From CAYLPU01 sp964385635 (GTDB lineage Bacteria; Chloroflexota; Anaerolineae; B4-G1), in contig CAYLPU010000013.1 in NCBI GenBank assembly GCA_964385635.1, forward strand, positions 1-64,000: 64,000 bases of DNA, read 5' to 3'. Position numbers and translations under genes: made by a program. This document shows, in pieces, positions 14,764 to 22,697 of the stretch. The notes under the pieces are model-generated. The model was not told the origin of the DNA. It saw nothing but the letters and a program-made list of their open reading frames with translations, and searched no databases. The stretch's first letter is position 1, and every line of letters starts with the position of its first letter.

Positions 14764-17112
14764 ATGAGCAAAAGACCGATAATGGAATCTGAATTCAGTT
14801 ATGACTACAAGCGAGACTGCTTACGTTTGGAGGCGGCCGGTGTACGGTTGGAGGGTTTCGCCAGCGGTACCTGCCGCGTGGATGGCCATCCACTGACTAT
14901 AACCACGGTCGATCTCCCTCTGGCGGTCTGGGGAACAGAAGCAGTCGAGGACGTACACGGGTGTGGAGAGCGACTGCGGGCGCATTATGGGCCGGGACCC
15001 GCTGGCCTGGGCCTGACGCTGTTGGCCCAAACATACGAGGGCTATCCCTTTCTCCTGCTCCGGGTCATTCTCTCCAACCACGGCCCGCGCTCAATCATCG
15101 TCGAACGACTGACCCCGTTCTGGAGCAACCCAGGCGACCTGCACCTGGGGTCGGGCCCGTCAGTCTTTCTCAAGAACGGCTGGCAGTCGTGGTCCTACGC
15201 TGGCCTGCGCCGGGCGGACCAACGGGACGTGCGGCCGCACCCGCTCACTCGCCCGCTCGCCGCACCCCTGCTCTATAATGCTGCTACTCCCTTCCCCCGC
15301 ACGCCGGGCCACTTCTGGAGCGAGTTGGTAGGGGTGTTGGCCGACGTGGGGGCCAGACGCGCTCTCGTCGCCGGCTTCGTCTCCACTGCCGACCAGTTCG
15401 GAGCGGTCGAGGCGTCCTGCGCGCCAGGACGGACGGCGATCGCGCTGCACGCCCAGTGCGACGGTGTGGAACTCCCTCCCGGCGCGGAACTGGCCTCCGA
15501 GTGGGCGTACCTCCAGTTCGTCTCCCTGCCCGCCCTCAATCCTCTCGCCGACTACGCCGAGGCGACGGCACGGCAGATGCAGGCCCGCGTGCCGCCTCAC
15601 CCCCCACCTGGCTGGTCGAGTTGGTACTACTTCTATCAGAAAGTCACTGAAGCCGACGTGCTCTCCAACCTGGACCGTATCCAGGCCCTCGGCGAGACGC
15701 TGCCCATTGATCTGGTGCAACTGGACCAGGGATACGAACCGGCCTGGGGCGACTGGCTTGACCGCAAGCCGGAATTCCCCCATGACCTGGGCTGGCTGGC
15801 GGAGCAGATACAGGCTGCGAACCGCGTGCCAGGGTTATGGCTCAGCCCGTTGCTGGTCTGGGAAGGCTGCCGTCTGGCGCACAGGCACCCCCACTGGATA
15901 CTGCGCGACCGGCGTGGGCGGCCCGTCTCCGGCGGCCTGGTGTGGAAGTTCATCGGACGTGGGCTCGACCCCACCCATCCAGAGGTGCGAGACTACCTGC
16001 AGGAACTAATTGACACAGCGGTGCACCGGTGGGGTTATCGTTATCTCAAGCTGGACTTCCTCTACGCGGCGGCGCTGCCCGGCGTGCGGCACGACCCCAC
16101 GAGAACTCGCGCTCAGGCGCTGCGTGGGGCGCTCGCCACCATACGCGAGGCTGCTGGCGACGATGTATTCCTGCTGGGCTGTGGCTGCCCGCTGGGGCCT
16201 GCCATTGGCCTGCTGGATTGTCTGCGTATCGGCCCGGACACCGGCCCGCACTGGAATCCGCAGTACTTCGGCCTGCAACTGGGCCTCTTTCGCTCCGACC
16301 CCAGCCTCCCGGCGCTGCGCAACTCCCTGCGCAACGTGCTCAACCGCAGTTGGATGCACCGCCGCTGGTGGATCAACGACCCCGAGAACCTGCTGGTCCG
16401 TGATCAGGACACTGCCCTCACCCGCGACGAGGTGCAAGCACAGGCCACCGTCATCGGGTTGAGCGGCGGGCAGTTAGTCATCTCCGACGACCTGCCGCGC
16501 CTGACTCCAGGGCGACGGGAAGTGGCTGCCGCGCTCTTCCCGCCTCCTTCCAGGGGGGAGGTCCTGAACGGCGCTCAGCCGCTCGACCTGCTGGAACGGG
16601 AGATGCCGGAGTTGTACGTGCTGCGTATGCAGAAGCCCTGGGAGGAGTGGCTGGTGGTTGGCCTCTTCAACTGGTCGGATGAGCCCGCCGACCGGATGCT
16701 CGACCTGGCGCGGCTGGGGCTTGACCCGTCTCGTCCCTACCACGCCCACGATTTCTGGCGGCACCGCTACTACCGCGTCGAGGGCGGTCATCTGGTGCTG
16801 CGCCACGTCCCGGCCCACGGCAGCCATTGCCTGGCGGTGCGGCCGGTGCGCGAGGAGCCCCACCTGGTCGCCACGACCTTCCACATCACGCAGGGCGGCG
16901 AGGTGGTGGAATGGGAGTGTGAGGGCGCTCGACTGCGCTTCACTCTGGAACTGGGCCGCGTAGCCGAAGGTGAGGTGCTGTTGTGGCTCCCTGCTGGGCC
17001 GCGCCAGGTTACCCGCGATGGGGAAGCGATTCGCCCGACGTCCCGCGGGCCGAGGCTATGGGCGCTCCCGCTGCGGGTGGAGAAGGCAGCCCGCGTGGAG
17101 GTGCGGCTGTGA
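14764..17112 (+). CDS. GH36-type alpha-galactosidase
   Basis: A 782-residue glycoside hydrolase, probably cytoplasmic because no signal peptide is present. The N-terminal beta-sandwich (about 1-270) is followed by a TIM barrel: GWSSWYYFYQKVTEADVLSN, LPIDLVQLDQGYEPAWGDW, and YLKLDFLYAA with the nucleophile D431. LGCGCPLGPAIGLLDCLRIG and PDTGPHW follow, with the acid/base D492. A C-terminal beta domain ends the protein. These match retaining clan-D alpha-galactosidases acting on raffinose or melibiose-type sugars. No clear ribosome site precedes ATG 14764; ATG 14782 is an alternative. The divergent RpiR regulator and nearby FGGY kinase and malQ support a role in oligosaccharide use. Confidence 0.88.
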   Translation: MSKRPIMESEFSYDYKRDCLRLEAAGVRLEGFASGTCRVDGHPLTITTVDLPLAVWGTEAVEDVHGCGERLRAHYGPGPAGLGLTLLAQTYEGYPFLLLRVILSNHGPRSIIVERLTPFWSNPGDLHLGSGPSVFLKNGWQSWSYAGLRRADQRDVRPHPLTRPLAAPLLYNAATPFPRTPGHFWSELVGVLADVGARRALVAGFVSTADQFGAVEASCAPGRTAIALHAQCDGVELPPGAELASEWAYLQFVSLPALNPLADYAEATARQMQARVPPHPPPGWSSWYYFYQKVTEADVLSNLDRIQALGETLPIDLVQLDQGYEPAWGDWLDRKPEFPHDLGWLAEQIQAANRVPGLWLSPLLVWEGCRLAHRHPHWILRDRRGRPVSGGLVWKFIGRGLDPTHPEVRDYLQELIDTAVHRWGYRYLKLDFLYAAALPGVRHDPTRTRAQALRGALATIREAAGDDVFLLGCGCPLGPAIGLLDCLRIGPDTGPHWNPQYFGLQLGLFRSDPSLPALRNSLRNVLNRSWMHRRWWINDPENLLVRDQDTALTRDEVQAQATVIGLSGGQLVISDDLPRLTPGRREVAAALFPPPSRGEVLNGAQPLDLLEREMPELYVLRMQKPWEEWLVVGLFNWSDEPADRMLDLARLGLDPSRPYHAHDFWRHRYYRVEGGHLVLRHVPAHGSHCLAVRPVREEPHLVATTFHITQGGEVVEWECEGARLRFTLELGRVAEGEVLLWLPAGPRQVTRDGEAIRPTSRGPRLWALPLRVEKAARVEVRL

Positions 17113-17190
17113 GCGTCACCTCGGCGGTTTTCTGCAACCGGTAACCCGTTGCCACAGCAGTGGGTGTCTCCAGCGCCAGCGCAATAATGC

Positions 17191-17219
17191 TTGACACTGA
17201 CACATAAATGTGGTAGAAT
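17191..17219 (+). promoter_or_regulatory. consensus sigma-70 promoter of the CGGC gene
   Basis: -35 TTGACA (17191-17196), 17-bp spacer, -10 TAGAAT (17214-17219), 42 nt before ATG 17262. Confidence 0.8.
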
Positions 17220-17261
17220 CGGCTCGTTGTTGTAGGATGCCTGACATGAAGGAAACTCTCA

Positions 17262-17729
17262 ATGGCTAAAATTGGCATCATCATCTGCGACAGGAACAGA
17301 ACGTGTACTGGTGGCAAGTGCTTCATAGCTATTCGAGAACGGACAGGCGCCTTCAAGAAGTACCCCAAGGACGAACCTCTGGAAGTTGTTGGATTCATCA
17401 CCTGCGGCGGATGTCCCGGCGAACGCCTGGAGTTTGCTCCGGCTGAGATGAAGAAGTATGGTGCGGAGGAGATCGTCCTGGCGTCGGGATTCCTGGCCGG
17501 ATATCCACCCTGCCCCTATCTGGAAGATTTTGTTCAATACATTGAGCACTATGTTGGACTTCCCGTGGTCGTAGGCAGCCACCCCATGCCGACCAACTAC
17601 ATCAACGCCCACCTTGCAGCCGGGGACTGGGACAGGTGTGGTGTGCGAGAGTACCTGGAACTCCTCACAGACGACCCGGAAGCCAGTGACCGCTACGATT
17701 CGACCAGACCTGATTTCCTTAAAACCTGA
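17262..17729 (+). CDS. CGGC domain protein (putative metal-binding)
   Basis: A 155-residue soluble protein matching the CGGC domain family. The N-terminal strand MAKIGIIICDRNRTCTGGKC has three conserved cysteines, VGFITCGGCPGER carries the name-giving CGGC motif, and YPPCPYLEDF and PMPTNYI follow. The family is suggested to bind metal through these Cys residues and occurs mainly in anaerobes; its reaction is unknown. AAGGAA precedes ATG. It has its own strong promoter and is followed by a hairpin, so it is probably monocistronic. Confidence 0.82.
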   Translation: MAKIGIIICDRNRTCTGGKCFIAIRERTGAFKKYPKDEPLEVVGFITCGGCPGERLEFAPAEMKKYGAEEIVLASGFLAGYPPCPYLEDFVQYIEHYVGLPVVVGSHPMPTNYINAHLAAGDWDRCGVREYLELLTDDPEASDRYDSTRPDFLKT

Positions 17730-18270
17730 ATGCCTGAAGACTGACAACCAACTGGAGACACCAACTCGTCCAGGGGTTCACCGTCAGTCCGAACAGGTCC
17801 AGTCATCAAACAGCAGATAACACAGCATACTAAGGGCTCGGGCACGAGCCCTTCGAGACATCTCTTTCTTCGGTCGCAACGTCTATATACTGGTAGCGAT
17901 ATTCTGTATAGCGGTTCTCATTTCATCGTACGTGCGGGCCAAGAGAGTCATCCATGCTGATTGCACTGCACGACATCGGCCGGGGAGTGGGTTCTTCCGT
18001 GGTCGCGCCCTGGCCAGGCACGGTGGTACTACGGCGGAGAAAATCCGTCGAATCCTCTCAAGATGGCCCAGGAGATGGGCTGCCATCTCAATGTGCCGGT
18101 CGCCAACTCCAAGCAACAAGTCGCTGTATCCTCATCGGCCCAGCCCTCAATTCCAGTTCTCCGATTCTTTCTCCAGCGAACTTCCGGCTGGCACCGGCAG
18201 AGAAACTCTATTCGACCGATCTAACCGACGCCGAATGACAAGCAATCGGACCAGGTGAGGAGGCAGAGAA
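17730..18270. other. 541-bp region without a recognised gene
   Basis: Apart from the hairpin at 17832-17853 no gene is supported. Plus-strand frames around 17950-18238 are open and include short hydrophilic stretches, but they lack a ribosome site and resemble no family I know. It may hold decayed coding sequence. The ribosome site GTGAGGAGG near its end belongs to the M20 gene. Confidence 0.5.
17832..17853 (+). terminator. hairpin after the CGGC gene
   Basis: A 9-bp perfect stem AAGGGCTCG / CGAGCCCTT with loop GGCA lies 102 bp after the CGGC gene stop. No immediate T-run is present (a TCTCTTTCTT tract follows 8 nt later), so termination efficiency is uncertain. Confidence 0.5.
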
Positions 18271-19671
18271 ATGGGTTTAGAAAAGACCGTTTTGAACTAT
18301 TTGGATGCAAACAGGGACAGGCTTGCAAGGCTGGCAAAGGACATCTGGGATCATCCTGAGGTTGGATTGCAAGAGTTCTATGCGTCCAGACTGATCGCAG
18401 ACGTGCTTGAGAAAGCCGGATTCTCAGTCAACGGGGGTGTTGCCCAGATGCCTACAGCCTTTGTGGCATCCTGGGGGGAGGGGAAACCCGTAATTGGCAT
18501 CCTGGGAGAGTATGACGCCTTACCCGGGCTCTCTCAGAAAGTATCTGCTACCAAAGAACCCATAGAGGAAGGAGCCCCAGGGCACGGCTGTGGCCATAAT
18601 CTCTTTGGTGTGGCAAGTCTCGGCGCTGCATTGGCAGTCAAAGAGGCAATGGAAGAAGATACGATCAAAGGAACAATCAGGTACTATGGCTGTCCTGCTG
18701 AAGAGACAATGATTGGAAAGATCTTCATGGCCAGGGCTGGGGTCTTCGACGATCTCGATGCAGCCATAGGCTGGCATCCGTTCTATGCCAATACAGTATG
18801 GAGTTGCTCATCTCTTGCTATGAATTCGTTCAAGGTGAATTTCCACGGTGTAGCGGCACATGCGTCGGCGGCTCCAGAGGCGGGGCGCAGCGCTCTAGAT
18901 GGGGTGCAACTGATGGACGTTGGCGTAAACTACCTGCGCGAGCACATTGTCGAAAAGGCGCGCATCCACTGCGTGATAACAAATGGGGGCGAGGCACCAA
19001 ATGTCGTACCTCCTTTCGCTCAGGTGTGGTACTACGTGCGTGCTCCACTTAGAGAGCAAGTTGAGGGTATCTATTCAAGGATGCTCGATATAGCAAAAGG
19101 TGCAGCCTTAATGACTGGCACAACTTTTGAGGTAGATTTCTTGACCGGCGGTTACGACATGTTGCCAAATGACAGGCTTGGTGAACTGCTGTTGGAGAAA
19201 TTGAAACAGGTTGGCCCTCTCCAGTTCACTGATGAGGAGAAGGATTTTGCGAAGCAGTTACAGGCGACTCTTCCCCCTGGTGCCGTAGAGAATATCTTAA
19301 GGTCCTATGGGTTGACCAGGGAAGAGGTAGGAGATCCCCTCTGTGACAGGATAGTAGATCCTTTCGATAAAGGCGAGGTGCTGCCGGCCTCCACTGATGT
19401 AAGCGATGTGAGCTACATTACCCCGACGGCACAGGTTACTACATGTTGTCAAGCCCTCGGAACTCCTGTGCATAGCTGGCAGAACGTCGCATTTGCTGGT
19501 TCAAGCATTGGCTTCAAGGGCATGATGCTTGCTGCCAAGGCTATGGCGCTCGCTGTCTTAGACCTTGAGACAAAGCCAGACATTCTAAAGGCCGCTCGTG
19601 ATGAGTTTGAGAAGAAGACTGAAGGTAAGAAGTACGTGTCACCGCTTCCTGAGGGGACTGTTCCCCATTAG
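18271..19671 (+). CDS. M20 family metallo-amidohydrolase (AbgB-like)
   Basis: A 466-residue cytosolic zinc or manganese hydrolase of the M20D type (aminoacylase, IAA-amino acid hydrolase, p-aminobenzoyl-glutamate hydrolase subunit B). Motifs: DHPEVGLQEFYAS near residue 30, VIGILGEYDALPGLSQ at about 75-90, EGAPGHGCGHNLFG (metal ligands) at about 102-115, and YGCPAEETMIGK with the catalytic Glu. FHGVAAHASAAPEAGRSALD lies in the lid domain, which dimerises and binds substrate. GAGGAGG precedes ATG 18271. Codon use is less GC-rich than in its neighbours. It lies upstream of the DUF5058-like transporter pair and a second M20 enzyme, suggesting uptake and cleavage of an N-acyl amino acid or dipeptide. 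Confidence 0.88.
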   Translation: MGLEKTVLNYLDANRDRLARLAKDIWDHPEVGLQEFYASRLIADVLEKAGFSVNGGVAQMPTAFVASWGEGKPVIGILGEYDALPGLSQKVSATKEPIEEGAPGHGCGHNLFGVASLGAALAVKEAMEEDTIKGTIRYYGCPAEETMIGKIFMARAGVFDDLDAAIGWHPFYANTVWSCSSLAMNSFKVNFHGVAAHASAAPEAGRSALDGVQLMDVGVNYLREHIVEKARIHCVITNGGEAPNVVPPFAQVWYYVRAPLREQVEGIYSRMLDIAKGAALMTGTTFEVDFLTGGYDMLPNDRLGELLLEKLKQVGPLQFTDEEKDFAKQLQATLPPGAVENILRSYGLTREEVGDPLCDRIVDPFDKGEVLPASTDVSDVSYITPTAQVTTCCQALGTPVHSWQNVAFAGSSIGFKGMMLAAKAMALAVLDLETKPDILKAARDEFEKKTEGKKYVSPLPEGTVPH

Positions 19672-19974
19672 GGAGACTTCCACTCAGGATGTCGTTGTGG
19701 TGATGAAGAAGTACAAGGGTATTTTGGTTCAACGCGGATTTGTGGGGTGAGACCTTGAGCCTTGAGCAAGGACCATCCGCGGAAAGGAGGTGGTAAGCAG
19801 AAGCCATACCATTAAGTGGACAACGAAGCCAGTAGCCCAAAGTAAGGGAGGTGATGCCCACTGCGGATTGATATGTTGTGACCAGGTTTGTTGTGATGAT
19901 ACTTGGAACAGGCGGGATAGGAGTGATCTGAACGTCGCCCGCCGCGACAGTTTTATTTAAGGAGGGATAAAGGA
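19672..19974. other. 303-bp leader region with two extended Shine-Dalgarno sites
   Basis: AAAGGAGGTGG (19783-19793) and AAGGGAGGTGATG (19844-19856) are long matches to the 16S rRNA 3' end but are not followed by a normal gene. The first opens a 56-codon GTG frame with several Cys and the second a 5-codon micro-ORF. A 20-bp sequence TCAACGCGGATTTGTGGGGT (19729-19748) also occurs at 12028-12047 with one difference. Confidence 0.5.
19854..19871 (+). CDS. micro-ORF of 5 codons behind an extended Shine-Dalgarno site
   Basis: AAGGGAGGTG runs directly into ATG 19854; the frame encodes MPTAD and stops. It may be a leader peptide regulating the membrane protein gene at 19975, or the site may serve another role. 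Confidence 0.3.
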   Translation: MPTAD

Positions 19975-20688
19975 ATGGACTGGAAAATCATCGCTAACGC
20001 GCCCTGGATTTGGATCTGTGGGTTCATACAGGCGGGAATTGGCATGTTTCAGGCCTGGTACTTCCTACGGCTGGGCAGCCGAATCTTGCAGAAGCACGGA
20101 GGCTACAAGCAGGAGGACATCAGCGCCATAGCGCGCGGGGCCCTCATCACCGCAATTGGGCCGATCATGGCGGAGATCTTCGTCATGATGGCTCTCGTCA
20201 TATCCATCAGCCCCGGCTATACCTGGCAGCGTGAGGGTGTGGGAGTCGGCTCCGTCTTCACCGAACTGGTGCAGGCATCCAATTCTGCCATCGGCGCCGG
20301 TCAAGAGTTCGGCACCGACAGCTTCAACATGGTCGGCTTCGCTACCGCCATCTTCGTCGCGAACATCTCATGCATCGGCTGGTCGCTTGGGGCCGCTTTC
20401 TTCACCCCCTATCTCGGAAAAGCCCGGGAGAAGATCGCAGGAGGCGACATACGCTTTCTGGGGGTCGTCACCATTTGCTCCACGCTCGGCATTTTCGGCT
20501 ACTACGCCGCCAACAACATGAAGGCAGGAGGCGGCAAACTCGTGGCCGTAGTCGCTGGTGGAGTAATATCGGCCTTCCTCTTCAAATTGGCCGAATGGAT
20601 AAACAAGCCGCGCCTGAAAGAGTGGGCGCTTGGAATAGCCATGTTCGCCGGTATGTACATTGCGCACCTGTTTGCTGGTGCTACTTAA
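19975..20688 (+). CDS. DUF5058-like integral membrane protein
   Basis: A 237-residue polytopic protein with about six to seven hydrophobic segments (around 8-32, 52-75, 119-147, 158-176, 184-205, 216-234). It carries conserved-looking polar stretches inside membranes (GALITAIGPIMAEIFVMMAL; FGTDSFNMVGFATAIFVANI). It resembles the DUF5058 family as I recall it, an uncharacterised group often next to peptidases. It is followed after 13 bp by a second membrane protein of similar size, and both are flanked by M20 hydrolases. A two-subunit secondary carrier for the M20 substrate is a reasonable inference but unproven. GGAGGG precedes ATG 19975. Confidence 0.65.
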   Translation: MDWKIIANAPWIWICGFIQAGIGMFQAWYFLRLGSRILQKHGGYKQEDISAIARGALITAIGPIMAEIFVMMALVISISPGYTWQREGVGVGSVFTELVQASNSAIGAGQEFGTDSFNMVGFATAIFVANISCIGWSLGAAFFTPYLGKAREKIAGGDIRFLGVVTICSTLGIFGYYAANNMKAGGGKLVAVVAGGVISAFLFKLAEWINKPRLKEWALGIAMFAGMYIAHLFAGAT

Positions 20689-20701
20689 GGAGGGACAAGA
20701 A

Positions 20702-21412
20702 ATGGCAGCCGAAAAAGAAGGTTTTGTTGATATCGAACTCAAGGTGTTCGAGGAAGAGTATGTGAAACCCGTTCACAAGGTAGGCTTCTGGACATGCATA
20801 GGAGTCAGTTTGGGCATGTTCCTGCCCCCAATACTGCTCTATCTCCTCTACGGCACTTTCGCACCCTGGGAGGCGATAGGGGCGGGCATGGCGCTGGCCT
20901 TGACTTATGCCGTGCCGTTCTTCTTCATCGAGCCCATCAGTTACTACCCCGTCTACGGGGATGCCGGGAACTACATGTCTATGACAACCGGCAACGTATC
21001 GAACCTGCGGTTGCCCTGCGCAGCCGTAGCCCAGGCCGTTGCTGGTGTCCCGGAGGGCACCAGGAAAGGCGCGGCGATTGCCGCTATCGGCATCGCCGTC
21101 TCCGTCCTGGTCGGCGTCATTGGCGTCTTCCTTGGCACACTGACAGGTGGGTGGGTCACCGCCCAATTCCCGTCGTGGCTGACGGAAGCGTTCAAGGCGT
21201 ATCTGCTGCCGGCGATATGGGGAGCAGTGTTCGGTCAGTTCGCCCTGCGCGGGCCGATCTACGCGCTGCCAGCGCTGATCATCGCGGGGATACCGCTCAT
21301 GCTGGGCTGGAAAGCCTACTTCACCATCCCCATCGCTGTCTTCGGCACCATCCTGTTCGGGTATGCGCTCTATAAGTGGCGCGGCATCGCACCTGGCGGG
21401 GGAGGGGACTAA
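20702..21412 (+). CDS. integral membrane partner of the DUF5058-like protein
   Basis: A 236-residue polytopic protein from ATG 20702 (AAGGAGGG 7 nt upstream); the open frame to 20660 overlaps the previous gene and is not needed. A polar N-terminus (about 1-28) precedes roughly six membrane segments. Striking intramembrane motifs are FFFIEPISYYPVYGDAGNY and MTTGNVSNLRLPCAAVAQAV, both rich in polar residues and Gly as in carriers, and a C-terminal glycine tail. I do not recognise a named family. The tight spacing to the DUF5058-like gene and the M20 gene 3 bp downstream mark one operon. Confidence 0.7.
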   Translation: MAAEKEGFVDIELKVFEEEYVKPVHKVGFWTCIGVSLGMFLPPILLYLLYGTFAPWEAIGAGMALALTYAVPFFFIEPISYYPVYGDAGNYMSMTTGNVSNLRLPCAAVAQAVAGVPEGTRKGAAIAAIGIAVSVLVGVIGVFLGTLTGGWVTAQFPSWLTEAFKAYLLPAIWGAVFGQFALRGPIYALPALIIAGIPLMLGWKAYFTIPIAVFGTILFGYALYKWRGIAPGGGGD

Positions 21413-21415
21413 GAG

Positions 21416-22597
21416 ATGGCACAAGCAGGCTACGAAGACCTCTTGAGCCGAATAGAAGAGACCGAGGTAGTGAACCTATGCCGCGATATGGTGCGCTTCA
21501 AGAGCGTCAACCCACCTGGTGACGAACTTGAGATCGCCGAGTACGTGGCTGATGTCCTTCGCGAAGCGGGCCTGACCGTTGAAGTAGTATCGCATACCCC
21601 AACCCGGGCCAGTGTGTTGGCCCGGCTGAAGGGCAGCGGCGAGGTGACACCCCTTCTGTACACCGGCCATCTGGACGTTGTGCCGATCGGGGCTGCGGAA
21701 TGGCTACACGATCCCTTCGGGGGCGAGGTGGTCGAGGGCAGGCTCTGGGGACGCGGTTCCTCGGACATGAAAGGCGGCAACGCGTCCATAATCGCGGCGA
21801 TAAAGGCTCTGGCAGCCGCCAACTTCCCTCTGAAAGGGGATATCATCCTGGCCTTTACCGCTGGTGAGGAGGGCGAACAGTTGGGCGCTACGGCGTTAGC
21901 CTCCCGCCCTGACATAGCCCCTATACAGGCGGTGATCGTCGCTGAGCCGAGCCACAACGACGTCTATATAGCCGAGAAGGGCGCTTTCTGGCTGAAGGTC
22001 ACCACGCACGGCAAGACTGCCCACGGCTCAATGCCGCACCTGGGCCAGAACGCCATCATGATGATGGTAGCGCTCTTGGGCGAACTGGATTCGCTGGCTG
22101 TCCCGTATGAGAAGCATCCTCTACTGGGTGACTTCACGTGCAGCGTGGACACCATCGCCGGTGGGGTAAAGACCAATGTGGTACCAGACCAGTGCGAGGT
22201 GACGATAGACCAACGCACCGTGCCTGGGCAGGACCACGGAGCCATCGCGCGTCAGGTGGAGGAACTCGTCGCCGATCTGGGCCGGCGGTTGCCGGGATTC
22301 CGTGCCTCGGTCGAAGTGGTCAATGACCGTGCGCCGGTGGCAACCTCAGCGCTTGAGCCAGTCGTTCAGCGCTTTTACGACGTGGTGGCCGAGGTGACGG
22401 GTGAGCGGCCTGTGCCTAAGGGTGTGAACTACTACACCGACGGGGTGGTGTTTGCGCCGGTGTTCAAGGCTCCCATGATCATCTGTGGACCGGGAGAGGC
22501 GGGGCTGGCGCACCAACCGAACGAATACGTGGAGGTACAGAAAATGGTCGAGGCAGCCAAGATCTTCACCCTGGCTGCTGTTCGCCTGCTCACATAA
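21416..22597 (+). CDS. M20 family peptidase (ArgE/DapE/CPG2-like)
   Basis: A 393-residue dinuclear metallohydrolase. Metal-binding motifs are TGHLDVVPIG (His and Asp), GRGSSDMKGGNAS (bridging Asp), AFTAGEEGEQLGA (catalytic Glu-Glu) and the C-terminal GPGEAGLAHQPNEYV (His). The lid domain includes TTHGKTAHGSMPHLGQNAI. It fits acetylornithine deacetylase, succinyl-diaminopimelate desuccinylase and carboxypeptidase G2-type enzymes, without allowing a choice. GGAGGGG precedes ATG, 3 bp after the membrane protein gene. Together with the M20 gene at 18271 it probably hydrolyses what the carrier imports. A strong terminator follows. Confidence 0.88.
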   Translation: MAQAGYEDLLSRIEETEVVNLCRDMVRFKSVNPPGDELEIAEYVADVLREAGLTVEVVSHTPTRASVLARLKGSGEVTPLLYTGHLDVVPIGAAEWLHDPFGGEVVEGRLWGRGSSDMKGGNASIIAAIKALAAANFPLKGDIILAFTAGEEGEQLGATALASRPDIAPIQAVIVAEPSHNDVYIAEKGAFWLKVTTHGKTAHGSMPHLGQNAIMMMVALLGELDSLAVPYEKHPLLGDFTCSVDTIAGGVKTNVVPDQCEVTIDQRTVPGQDHGAIARQVEELVADLGRRLPGFRASVEVVNDRAPVATSALEPVVQRFYDVVAEVTGERPVPKGVNYYTDGVVFAPVFKAPMIICGPGEAGLAHQPNEYVEVQKMVEAAKIFTLAAVRLLT

Positions 22598-22637
22598 CCA
22601 CCGCTGGTAGTATAAGGTCGTGTGACCAGAAGGACTT

Positions 22638-22673
22638 GGGCGGGGCCCGCTGCGCTCTATAGCGGCCCCGCCC
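22638..22673. terminator. bidirectional GC-rich terminator
   Basis: GGGCGGGGCC / GGCCCCGCCC (10 bp, extended by GCT/AGC) lies between the convergent M20 and P-type ATPase genes and is followed by ATTTCTC. Confidence 0.7.
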
Positions 22674-22697
22674 ATTTCTCATGAACAGAGGAGGTCT

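Noticed and set aside
18001..18238. Possible gene remnant in the gap before the first M20 gene
   Set aside because: Open frames exist, but no start signal or known domain; left as unassigned sequence.
19783..19856. AAAGGAGGTGAT-like sequences as possible 16S rRNA 3' ends
   Set aside because: They match the anti-Shine-Dalgarno complement for only 9-12 nt and lack any further rRNA similarity.
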